This document shows positions 33,560 through 41,127 of a stretch of 64,000 nucleotides of DNA, one piece after another. The notes under the pieces are model-generated. The model saw only the letters and a list, made by a program, of their open reading frames with translations. It was not told the DNA's origin and ran no database searches. Within the stretch, counting starts at the first letter, position 1, and the number at the start of each line of letters is the position of its first letter. The position numbers were made by a program, and so were the translations under genes. Location of the stretch: contig JAXLZK010000008.1 in assembly GCA_046350935.1 (NCBI GenBank), positions 42,971-106,970 on the forward strand. Direction: 5' to 3'. Origin of the DNA: Nitrobium sp046350935. Its GTDB lineage: Bacteria; Nitrospirota; Thermodesulfovibrionia; Thermodesulfovibrionales; Dissulfurispiraceae.

Positions 33560-34463
33560 GACAGTTTTCATCAGCAATGGGCAAAACGGTTTTCGCGTAC
33601 TCGAGGAAATCCTGCTGCACCATCCCCGCTTTTCCGTTGAGGCGCTCTTCACCTCGCCCGCTCCGTCCGGAGCCGCACCGATTTCCGGATACCAAAGCTT
33701 TGACTGCATTGCCGCGCGGCATTCCCTTCCTCTCCATAAAACATGGCGCCTGCAGAGCAGCGCATCGATGAGGACCCTGCGCGACCTGCAGCCCGATATT
33801 GTCTTCTGTATCGGATGGTCGCGTCTTCTCGGCCGCGAACTGCTCACGCTGCCCCGTCTTGGAGTCATCGGCATGCATCCGACACTGCTGCCCGAGGGAA
33901 GAGGCAGGGCGCCCATTCCATGGGCCCTCATCAAGGGGCTCGCCCGGAGCGGGGTCACCCTGTTCTATCTCGATGAGGGAGCCGACACCGGAGATATCAT
34001 CGCCCAGAAGGAGTTTCCAATCCTCTTCGAAGACGATGCCGCCACCGTATATGAAAGAGCGGCACGAACCATGGTCGGGCTCGCCCGCGAAAACCTCCCC
34101 CTTCTCGCCGGCGGAACGGCTCCCCGCGTCAAGCAGGACGACAGCAGGGCATCCACATGGCCACGCAGAACCCCCGGCGACGGACGTATCGGGTGGTCGG
34201 ACACCGCCCTGTCCGCGTACAACTTTATCAGGGGCCTCGCCAGACCCTATCCCGGCGCCTTCACCTTCTGCCGGGGAGCAAAGCTTTTTCTGTGGAAATC
34301 CCTCATCAGAGACCGGGAAAGCCGCAACGAACCGGGGGTCATCCTGGAGCTCAATCCGGCTGCAGGTTCTTTTACCGCAGCCTGCCGGAGAGGCGCGCTT
34401 GAGATAATTGCATTTGATGGTATAGAATTTTCGGAATTGCGCGAGGGGGATATGTTGGGATGA
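33543..34463 (+). CDS. Sugar N-formyltransferase (methionyl-tRNA formyltransferase-like)
   Basis: The 306-residue protein has the formyl-tetrahydrofolate transferase fold marker HPTLLPEGRGRAPIPWAL (the HxSLLPxxRGxxPxxWA pattern with the catalytic His) and YLDEGADTGDIIAQ. It is short of the Fmt C-terminal tRNA-binding domain, which fits sugar N-formyltransferases that make N-formyl amino sugars in O-antigens and flagellin glycans. Start ATG 33543 has GGGAGG upstream and overlaps the frameshifted methyltransferase. It overlaps the PIG-L gene by the usual ATGA. It probably caps an amino group exposed by the neighbouring deacetylase. Confidence 0.85.
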   Translation: MTDRLRTVFISNGQNGFRVLEEILLHHPRFSVEALFTSPAPSGAAPISGYQSFDCIAARHSLPLHKTWRLQSSASMRTLRDLQPDIVFCIGWSRLLGRELLTLPRLGVIGMHPTLLPEGRGRAPIPWALIKGLARSGVTLFYLDEGADTGDIIAQKEFPILFEDDAATVYERAARTMVGLARENLPLLAGGTAPRVKQDDSRASTWPRRTPGDGRIGWSDTALSAYNFIRGLARPYPGAFTFCRGAKLFLWKSLIRDRESRNEPGVILELNPAAGSFTAACRRGALEIIAFDGIEFSELREGDMLG

Positions 34464-35110
34464 TCGCGTCTTTTTCGCGAATTCTGGCCGTTGCCGCACA
34501 CTTGGACGATGTTGAGCTCGGATGCGCCGGCATTATCTCCCGCTACCGCCGCTCAGCGGAATTCCATGTCCTTGCGCTCTCCTGCGAGAGGCGCGACTCC
34601 CGCGGAGCCGTGCAGGAGGTCCGGGATAAAAAAGAGGCGCAAAAGGCCCTGCGCCTTATGGGCCTCAAACCACCGGCCCTCTCCATAGAGAATATTCCCA
34701 CTCAGCTTTTCGATTCCCATCCCCAGGAAATCAGGGAAATCCTCATCCGCCACGGAGAGAGGCTGCGCCCGGACCTTGTACTGGTCCCTTCGAAAAACGA
34801 TATCCACCAGGACCACCGCATGCTCTGCGAGCAGGCGGAGAAGGTATTCAAGAGGACCTCCCTGCTCGGCTACGAGATCATCAACAGCAGCTTTACCTTT
34901 ATGCCGTCCCTCTACGTGGAGATCGCGAAAAAGGACCTCGACAGGAAAATCGCCGCCGTCTCCTCCTATGTCAGCCAAATGAACCCGGACACCACAACGG
35001 CCGACTACTTCTCCCGCGAAGTGCTCGAATCCCTGGCCGTCACCCGCGGAGTAAAAATCGGGGTCCGCTATGCTGAAGCCTTCGAAATATACCGGCTCGT
35101 GATGCGATGA
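34460..35110 (+). CDS. PIG-L family N-deacetylase
   Basis: The 216-residue protein has the zinc-binding opening AHLDDVELGCAG (family AHPDDxE, with Leu in place of Pro) and the late metal/His motif NDIHQDHRML. LmbE/PIG-L enzymes remove N-acetyl groups from GlcNAc-type sugars. It sits directly between the formyltransferase and a methyltransferase with ATGA overlaps at both ends, so I infer it deacetylates a sugar that is then N-formylated. There is no signal peptide or membrane segment, so it acts in the cytoplasm on a nucleotide or lipid-linked sugar. Confidence 0.88.
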   Translation: MIASFSRILAVAAHLDDVELGCAGIISRYRRSAEFHVLALSCERRDSRGAVQEVRDKKEAQKALRLMGLKPPALSIENIPTQLFDSHPQEIREILIRHGERLRPDLVLVPSKNDIHQDHRMLCEQAEKVFKRTSLLGYEIINSSFTFMPSLYVEIAKKDLDRKIAAVSSYVSQMNPDTTTADYFSREVLESLAVTRGVKIGVRYAEAFEIYRLVMR

Positions 35111-36174
35111 GAAGAGTACCGGATCACCTTCTGCACGCCCTGCGCTGCCCTTCCTGCGGAACGGCTCCCCTGAGCGCAGTGCGGGAAGAGCAGCCCCGTA
35201 CCGGACAGATACGGTGCCCCGGGTGCGCAGCGCGCTATCCGCTCAGCAATGGGGTGTTGCGCATGCTGCCGCCCGGCAGGGGCCCCGGCGAAACCGTTGA
35301 ATCGTTCGGATACCAGTGGACGAAGGTTCCCTCCTGGAACTCCGGGGAGAAGAATGCCCGCGTTATTGACGCCTGGGTGCTCCGCTGGTTCGGCTGGAAC
35401 ACGCACGAGGAGCTCCGCCGCCACCTCGAAGGCCGCCGGACCATCCTCGATGTCGGATGCGGTCTCGGCCGCGAATTGCGGAATTTTGCGCAGGCGAATC
35501 CCGTGGCGCTTCTCGTGGGGCTGGAACCGAGCAAGACGGTGGACGTCTGCGCGGAGCTTCTGAAGGACTGCGCCGCTGTCCACCTGGTCCAGGGCGACAT
35601 TACCGCGCCGCCCTTCAGCGAGGGCTCCTTCGATATGGTCTTCTCAAAAGGCGTCCTGCACCATACTCCCGATACCAGAGCGGCTTTTCGCGCGTGCGCC
35701 GCCCTCCTCCGCCCCGGCGGAGAGCTCGCAGTCTACCTCTACAACCGGAAAGGCCCTGTCCGGGAGTTCACCGACGATTTTCTGCGGCGGCGGATAACGT
35801 CCCTGCCTTCCGAAGAGGCCTGGGAGGTATGCAAGGGCTTCACCGAGCTAGGGGAAAAGCTTTCCGCGGTAAAAGGAGAGATCGTGCTCGAAAGGGGCAT
35901 TCCGCTCCTCGGGATCAAGCCGGGCGCGCATAGTCTGCAGCGGCTGGTGCATTATACCATCATGAAGATTTTCTGGAACGACGCACTCACGTTCGAGGAG
36001 AACAACCTCGTCAATTTCGATTGGTACCATCCGTTCTTCGCCTGGAGGCATACCCCGGATGAAATAAGGGGCTGGTGCCGTGAGCTCGGCCTCGCCGTTG
36101 CCTGGCTGAATGAGGAGCCGAGCGGGATAGCGCTCCGCGCAGTGAGGCCGCAGGGCGTCCAAAGGGAGGACTGA
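35107..36174 (+). CDS. SAM methyltransferase with Trm112-like zinc knuckle
   Basis: The 355-residue protein starts with a Trm112-like knuckle (CPSCG at about 14 and CPGCAARYP at about 39), then a class I methyltransferase core with ILDVGCGLGRELRNF, LVGLEPSKTVDV and FDMVFSKGVLHHTPD. The C-terminal extension is about 100 residues with no known motif. Methyl acceptor unknown; in this setting a sugar hydroxyl, amino or carboxyl group is likely. It overlaps the deacetylase stop (ATGA) and is followed five bases later by the AsnB-like gene, so it is part of the same operon. Confidence 0.85.
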   Translation: MRRVPDHLLHALRCPSCGTAPLSAVREEQPRTGQIRCPGCAARYPLSNGVLRMLPPGRGPGETVESFGYQWTKVPSWNSGEKNARVIDAWVLRWFGWNTHEELRRHLEGRRTILDVGCGLGRELRNFAQANPVALLVGLEPSKTVDVCAELLKDCAAVHLVQGDITAPPFSEGSFDMVFSKGVLHHTPDTRAAFRACAALLRPGGELAVYLYNRKGPVREFTDDFLRRRITSLPSEEAWEVCKGFTELGEKLSAVKGEIVLERGIPLLGIKPGAHSLQRLVHYTIMKIFWNDALTFEENNLVNFDWYHPFFAWRHTPDEIRGWCRELGLAVAWLNEEPSGIALRAVRPQGVQRED

Positions 36175-36179
36175 AGCGA

Positions 36180-37904
36180 ATGTGCGGAATCGCAGGGGTG
36201 TGGGGAGACGGAAATATCGTTGCGATGACCCGTGTCCTTGCGCATCGGGGACCCGACGACGAAGGCTTCTACGAGGATGCGCGGAAGGGGATAAAGCTCG
36301 GCAACAGAAGACTGAAGATCGTGGACCTGGAGGGGGGGCATCAGCCGATCCACAACGAGGACAAAACGATCTGGGTGACCTTCAACGGAGAGATTTTCAA
36401 CTACCGGACGCTCCGAAAACAGCTTATTGACCGCGGCCACGTATTTTACACCAATACCGATACGGAAGTGATTGTCCATGCGTATGAAGAGTTCGGGGAG
36501 AAGTGCCTCGACTACTTCATCGGCATGTTCGCCTTTGCCGTCTGGGACGGGACGAAGCTCTTCCTCGCGCGGGACAGAATGGGAGAAAAGCCCCTCTTCT
36601 ATTGCCGTGACGGAGACCGCTTTCTCTTTGCATCCGAAATCAAGGCGATTCTGGAGGAAATCTCTCCCGCTCCCTTTCTCCATCCTGATTTCTTCGTCTT
36701 CGAGGACAATCTTACCGACGACACCCTGTTTCAGGGGATCAAGGAGCTCAAGCCGGCCCATTCGCTCGTCTTCGACGGCAGGGAGCTGCGGCTGCGCCGC
36801 TACTGGACCCCGGAGACGTACGACTCGGAAAGAAGGAGCGACAAGTTTTATATCGACAGACTATCGGAGCTTCTCTACGATGCGGTGCAGATACGCCTGA
36901 TGGGAGATGTCCCGTGGGGCATGTACCTGAGCGGCGGCCTCGACAGCTCCCTCATTGCGTGCATCGCTAAGCCGGAGATCGTCTTCTCGGCAACATATCA
37001 CAACTGGGACCCTCGGTTCGACGAGGCTGAGTATTCGTGCCTCATCGCAAAGAAGATCGGCGCCCGGCAGGTGTTTGTATCCTCCACCCCGCAGGAAGTG
37101 GAAAGCCGCTTCTCCGACATCATCTGGTATCTCGATCAGCCCATCTCCACCTCGTCTACCATCACCAGCTTCAAGCTCTCCGAGGAGGCCTCCAAGCACG
37201 TAAAGTTCGTTCTGAACGGACAGGGCGCCGACGAGGTTTTCGGGGGCTACACCCGGTATATCTTCATGCTGATCGAGGATTCGATGCGCAATTCGGAGTG
37301 GCTCAAGAACTACGAGCCCATGGCGCGGCGCTTCTGGGGAGGCCATGCGTTCATCGATCCGGCGGAGCGGTACTTCAACTTCATCAAGCGGACCGAACCG
37401 GCCACCGCCGATCCTTTGCGCCTCATCCAGAGAGCCTTTTCACACCAGGCCGGAATCATCAATCAGATCGGATACGCCGATATGGTGGTGACCCTCCCTC
37501 ATCTGATCACGATGGACGACAGAGGGTGCGCCCATGCCGGCATCGAAAGCAGGTCCCCTTTCCTCGACCACCGCATTGTCGAATTCGCCTTTCAGCTCCC
37601 CCTCGACCTGAAAATACGCGAATACGAGACGAAATATATACTCCGGCAGGCGGCCCGCTGCTTCTGCCCTCCCGAGGTGCTCTACCGTTTCAATAAAATG
37701 GGAATGGTCAGCCCCATCGGCGTCTGGCTCCAGCGGGAGCTCGCTCATTGGTCCACCGACCTGAGCATGAGCCTCAGAAAGCGCAAAATAGGGCTCCCCA
37801 TCCTGGGCCCTGAAGAGTACGGGATTTTCGATCGCAGGCTCCACGCCGTCATCAGCATGGAACTGTGGTTCAGAAGGTTTCACGACAACGGAACGGGGAG
37901 GTAG
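36180..37904 (+). CDS. Asparagine synthase-like glutamine amidotransferase (AsnB family)
   Basis: The 574-residue protein has a class II glutaminase N-terminus starting MCGIAGVWG, with the catalytic Cys2, then FNGEIFNYRTLR, and an ATP-pyrophosphatase domain with MYLSGGLDSSLIACI. C-terminal markers such as GQGADEVFGGYTRYIF and ESRSPFLDHRIVEF are intact, so both active sites look functional. AsnB homologues in polysaccharide loci amidate sugar carboxylates (for example a uronic acid). Here it may amidate a nonulosonate or an amino-acid side chain, or be the cell's asparagine synthetase; the neighbours favour the former. GGAGGACTGAAGCG precedes the start. Confidence 0.9.
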   Translation: MCGIAGVWGDGNIVAMTRVLAHRGPDDEGFYEDARKGIKLGNRRLKIVDLEGGHQPIHNEDKTIWVTFNGEIFNYRTLRKQLIDRGHVFYTNTDTEVIVHAYEEFGEKCLDYFIGMFAFAVWDGTKLFLARDRMGEKPLFYCRDGDRFLFASEIKAILEEISPAPFLHPDFFVFEDNLTDDTLFQGIKELKPAHSLVFDGRELRLRRYWTPETYDSERRSDKFYIDRLSELLYDAVQIRLMGDVPWGMYLSGGLDSSLIACIAKPEIVFSATYHNWDPRFDEAEYSCLIAKKIGARQVFVSSTPQEVESRFSDIIWYLDQPISTSSTITSFKLSEEASKHVKFVLNGQGADEVFGGYTRYIFMLIEDSMRNSEWLKNYEPMARRFWGGHAFIDPAERYFNFIKRTEPATADPLRLIQRAFSHQAGIINQIGYADMVVTLPHLITMDDRGCAHAGIESRSPFLDHRIVEFAFQLPLDLKIREYETKYILRQAARCFCPPEVLYRFNKMGMVSPIGVWLQRELAHWSTDLSMSLRKRKIGLPILGPEEYGIFDRRLHAVISMELWFRRFHDNGTGR

Positions 37905-37909
37905 GGGCA

Positions 37910-39358
37910 ATGCTCACTCAAGGCAAATGCATCGTGTGCGGTTCCGACAAGAGGTCCATGCTGCTCGAATTTCAGGAGATCAATACCTATTGCTCGAAGC
38001 ATCTCTCCGAAAAGAGCGGCATGACCATTACCTATATGATCTGCACCGAATGCGGGTTTGTCTATCAGGACCCTCTCCCCGATAAAAAAGATCTCGATCT
38101 CCTGTACTCCGAAAAATACCGGCCTGTTCTGGATTTCGGCTTTTTTGAGCAGCAGGCAGCGTCCTTCGAGAACAGGGCATATCCCTGGATCACGGAAAAT
38201 ATCCCCGCTACGGGCACGAGAACGGTTCTCGACATCGGGTGCGGATCAGGCTCCTTCCTTGTTCCGTTCAGGAACCACGGATGGAAAACATACGGGATAG
38301 AGCCCACGCAGAATATCTCTGAAGCGGCCCGCGAACATTTCGGTCTTGAGATCACTACCGGCTACTACACGCCGTCGTCATTTCCTGATACGAAATACAA
38401 TCTCATCGTCCTTTCCCATGTGATCGAACACGTGCTCGACCCTGCCGCCCTCCTTGAGGATATAAAGAGCAACATGGATGAGAGGGAGGGGTACCTTTAC
38501 ATCGGCGCACCTAATATCATGCTGCCCATGTACAAGAGGATACTCGGCGAGTTCTTTGCGAGCACCCATTTATGGTTTTTCTCCCCCCGGACGCTGCGGC
38601 GTTTCATCGGCCGCAGGGGGCTGGTCCCGGTCGCCATCGAAAACTGGTATCCGCGCGGCATACGCGCTCTCGTGCGAAAAGCCGGTCATCCTTTGCCTGC
38701 CGACGACTCACTGGGTGACGACTATCGCGTTATCCTGAGACTCTATAAGACCCTTTTTGACAGATGGAAAAGCGGGGGGGCTGAGGAGATAAACCGCGTC
38801 ATCACCGACGGCATACGCCCCAATCCCCTTTTCCTGTCGGAAATCTCGAGGAAAATACCTGTCGACCCTATAGCGATCCATGCCGACAACAAAGTGCTCA
38901 ACAATGCGTCTCTAACGCTGCAGGACGGACGAAGCATCCTTCTGTACCGGGAGGGGAACACCGCCCGGGAGATCCACCGCCTCGCCAAAAGATCGGGTCT
39001 GGCCCTTTCCCTTTCCCCTCACAAGACAATCGTACTCCTCGGTATGGGCATCGGGCTCCTGGCGCGGGAGCTCGGTGGGCTGCTTCAGGCGGACCAGAAG
39101 GTCATCATCTATGAAGACAACATCGCCTTGTTAAAAACGCTGTTCCTGAAGATCCCGCTGATGGATTTCCTTTGCGATACCCGGTTCAAGATCGCCGTCA
39201 ACAAGGGACACTTCTTTACTGCCCTCGAAGACGAAAGGAAGCGGACCGGGCTCGATGATTTCCTGCTTCTGACGGACGTTTTGATCAATCCGGCCTACCA
39301 GGCTGAATATAACGGCATCGTAGCCGCATTGAAAGAAAAGTTCCTCAAGTCGTCATGA
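37910..39358 (+). CDS. Methyltransferase with truncated Maf N-terminal domain
   Basis: The 482-residue protein copies the N-terminal architecture of the 1200-residue fusion at 24420: zinc knuckle CIVC and CTEC (7-48), YSEKYRPVLDFGF, methyltransferase VLDIGCGSGSFLVPF and VLSHVIEHVLDP. The second half (about 300-480) matches the Maf N-terminal region (GRSILLYREGNTAREIH, GMGIGLLARELGG, YEDNIALLKTLFLK) but the DUF115 core with GxGPSL is absent. It is probably a truncated paralogue, still with an intact methyltransferase. ATG 37910 follows GGGAGGTAGGGG. The stop overlaps the next gene's start. Function may be sugar methylation with a protein-binding tail. Confidence 0.8.
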   Translation: MLTQGKCIVCGSDKRSMLLEFQEINTYCSKHLSEKSGMTITYMICTECGFVYQDPLPDKKDLDLLYSEKYRPVLDFGFFEQQAASFENRAYPWITENIPATGTRTVLDIGCGSGSFLVPFRNHGWKTYGIEPTQNISEAAREHFGLEITTGYYTPSSFPDTKYNLIVLSHVIEHVLDPAALLEDIKSNMDEREGYLYIGAPNIMLPMYKRILGEFFASTHLWFFSPRTLRRFIGRRGLVPVAIENWYPRGIRALVRKAGHPLPADDSLGDDYRVILRLYKTLFDRWKSGGAEEINRVITDGIRPNPLFLSEISRKIPVDPIAIHADNKVLNNASLTLQDGRSILLYREGNTAREIHRLAKRSGLALSLSPHKTIVLLGMGIGLLARELGGLLQADQKVIIYEDNIALLKTLFLKIPLMDFLCDTRFKIAVNKGHFFTALEDERKRTGLDDFLLLTDVLINPAYQAEYNGIVAALKEKFLKSS

Positions 39359-40560
39359 GAAGACGCTACCGCATCGCCGTCCTTTCCACGAACAGGAAAA
39401 CCCTCGAGCATCGCTCCTCTTTTCTGCGCGCCCTGTCGGAAGCCGGCAACGCAGTTACTGTTATCCCTTACGAGGACATCATAAAGAAGCCCCTTACCGA
39501 GGAGGAATACCTCTCCCGCAACGAAGCGGTCATCCAGTCCCTCTCGGTATTCACTCCCGACTTTCTCCTCCTTTTCTGCATTGATTACAAAAGGATGCAT
39601 CTCAGCGGCAAGAAGCACCTCCTGGCGCTTTACCCCTACGTAACGGTTTGGGATTCAAACCCCCTTAATGTGCTTTGCTTTCTGAACGAGGAGCGGAGGA
39701 ACCATATCCGCCTCCTGGTGATCGATTCGCATATCTCTGCGCAGCTCCGCGCGCTGGGATTTCCCCAGGCATCGTATATGCCGTACTACTACGCGGACCC
39801 GGCTGTCTTCGCTCCGGCCCGGAGCTCCGATGCGTACGCACACCCGGTTTCTTTCGCCGGAACGTTCACCCTTCCCTCACTGATCCCTCCTTTTTTCCCC
39901 AAAGAGACCCGGCCCGGGTGGACTGAAGAGATGAAAACGCTGCGGAAAGGCTTTCATGAGCAGCGGCTGCGTGAGCGCTGGTATGTCGATGTGTTCGACT
40001 ATGCAGACGGAAAAATCGACCGCTGGAGCAGGGAGTATGCCGAGCTGTCCTCCCATCTTATGTATCTGCAGAAGACGATCGAAAGAATACAGATGTTCCA
40101 GACGCTGGCAGACGGAAAGGAGGAAGTGCATGTCTACGGCGGCCTGCAGGCATCGTATCATGATACCGGCAAAAACGAACTGCTGCAGATCCGTAATTCT
40201 CGTATTCACCTGCACGACTTTATCGACAAGCACGTGGCGCTCCCCGTCCTCTACGCATCGTCACAGGTCAATCTCTGCTGTACGCAATTCCCCCGCGCCT
40301 GCCATGAACGGGTATTTCAGGTTGCGGCGTGCGGCGGTTTCATCCTCCACGAATGGAAAGAGGACGTTCCCGCCCTGTTTGAGCCGGACAAGGAGATTGC
40401 GCTGTACAGGAGTCTTGCGGAAATCGCGCCCCTCGTCACCTTCTACCGGACGCACGAGCGGGCGAGAAAAGAGATCGCGGAAAGGGCGCGGCGGCGTTTT
40501 CTCTCGGACCACACCCCGCTGCGGAGGGCGGAGGCATTTACGGATTCGATCGAGAAATGA
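39355..40560 (+). CDS. CgeB-type glycosyltransferase (copy A2)
   Basis: A 401-residue homologue of the gene at 22717, with the same landmarks: VTVWDSNPLNVL, YYADPAVF, VHVYGGLQASY and YASSQVNLCCTQFPRACHER, then FEPDKEIALYRSL and ARRRFLSDHTPLRRAE. The start overlaps the upstream stop (ATGA). It is the last gene of the island and is convergent with fliS, 45 bp away. It is a probable glycosyltransferase. The four CgeB-type genes form two pairs, so the family expanded twice in this locus. Confidence 0.82.
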   Translation: MRRRYRIAVLSTNRKTLEHRSSFLRALSEAGNAVTVIPYEDIIKKPLTEEEYLSRNEAVIQSLSVFTPDFLLLFCIDYKRMHLSGKKHLLALYPYVTVWDSNPLNVLCFLNEERRNHIRLLVIDSHISAQLRALGFPQASYMPYYYADPAVFAPARSSDAYAHPVSFAGTFTLPSLIPPFFPKETRPGWTEEMKTLRKGFHEQRLRERWYVDVFDYADGKIDRWSREYAELSSHLMYLQKTIERIQMFQTLADGKEEVHVYGGLQASYHDTGKNELLQIRNSRIHLHDFIDKHVALPVLYASSQVNLCCTQFPRACHERVFQVAACGGFILHEWKEDVPALFEPDKEIALYRSLAEIAPLVTFYRTHERARKEIAERARRRFLSDHTPLRRAEAFTDSIEK

Positions 40561-40580
40561 GAGCGAAGTCCCGCGCTCTC
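40559..40580. terminator. Possible bidirectional terminator between the island and fliS
   Basis: GAGAGCG pairs with CGCTCTC around an 8-nt loop at the junction of two convergent operons. The T-run on the plus strand is about 20 bases later, so this is a weak candidate. Confidence 0.4.
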
Positions 40581-40604
40581 CCGGCTCGCTTCCCCGGTTT
40601 TTCT

Positions 40605-41081
40605 CTATGCGCTCACGGAGACCATCTTTTTTTCCTGAACTGCGCTTCCCTCTCCGCTTCTCCCCTGAAGCTGCTCATTCCGCATCGCCTCTAGGCGTTT
40701 CTCCAGCGGCGCGTGCGAAATCTCCTCCCATGCATCCCTGAGAGGGATGAGGAGCCGGATTACTTCGTTAATGGTATGGGGGTCGTTTGAGAAATTCGCC
40801 TGCGTAAGGCGCACGAGGATGTAATCGTACAAGTCGTTGAGGTTTCGGGCGATTTCACCCCCCTGCTCCCTATCGAGGCACGATTGGAGGTACTCTATGA
40901 TCTTGCAGGCCTTTTCCAGATATTTCAGCTTCCTTTTGACGTTGATCCGCTGCTTGGTGACCACCACCAGCGACACCCTCAGAAAGCGGATAGCCCCGTC
41001 ATAGAGCATCACCACCATTTTAAGAGGGTCCGCTGTCGCTATTTGATTCTCTTTGTATAGCTTTGTCGCATACCTTTGCAT
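40605..41081 (-). CDS. fliS: Flagellar chaperone FliS
   Basis: FliS is the export chaperone that keeps flagellin from polymerising in the cytoplasm. The 158-residue protein has the family start MQRYATKLYKENQIATADPL, then MVVMLYDGAIRFL and LNDLYDYILVRLTQAN, and a poorly conserved tail. It is downstream of fliD in the usual fliD-fliS order, with 46 bp between. ATG 41081 follows GAGGAGGA. It is convergent with the last glycosylation gene. Confidence 0.94.
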   Translation of the reverse strand: MQRYATKLYKENQIATADPLKMVVMLYDGAIRFLRVSLVVVTKQRINVKRKLKYLEKACKIIEYLQSCLDREQGGEIARNLNDLYDYILVRLTQANFSNDPHTINEVIRLLIPLRDAWEEISHAPLEKRLEAMRNEQLQGRSGEGSAVQEKKMVSVSA

Positions 41082-41127
41082 GCTTTCAGTCCTCCTCGTA
41101 TCCTCTCTTTACCGGATTCTTACACTC

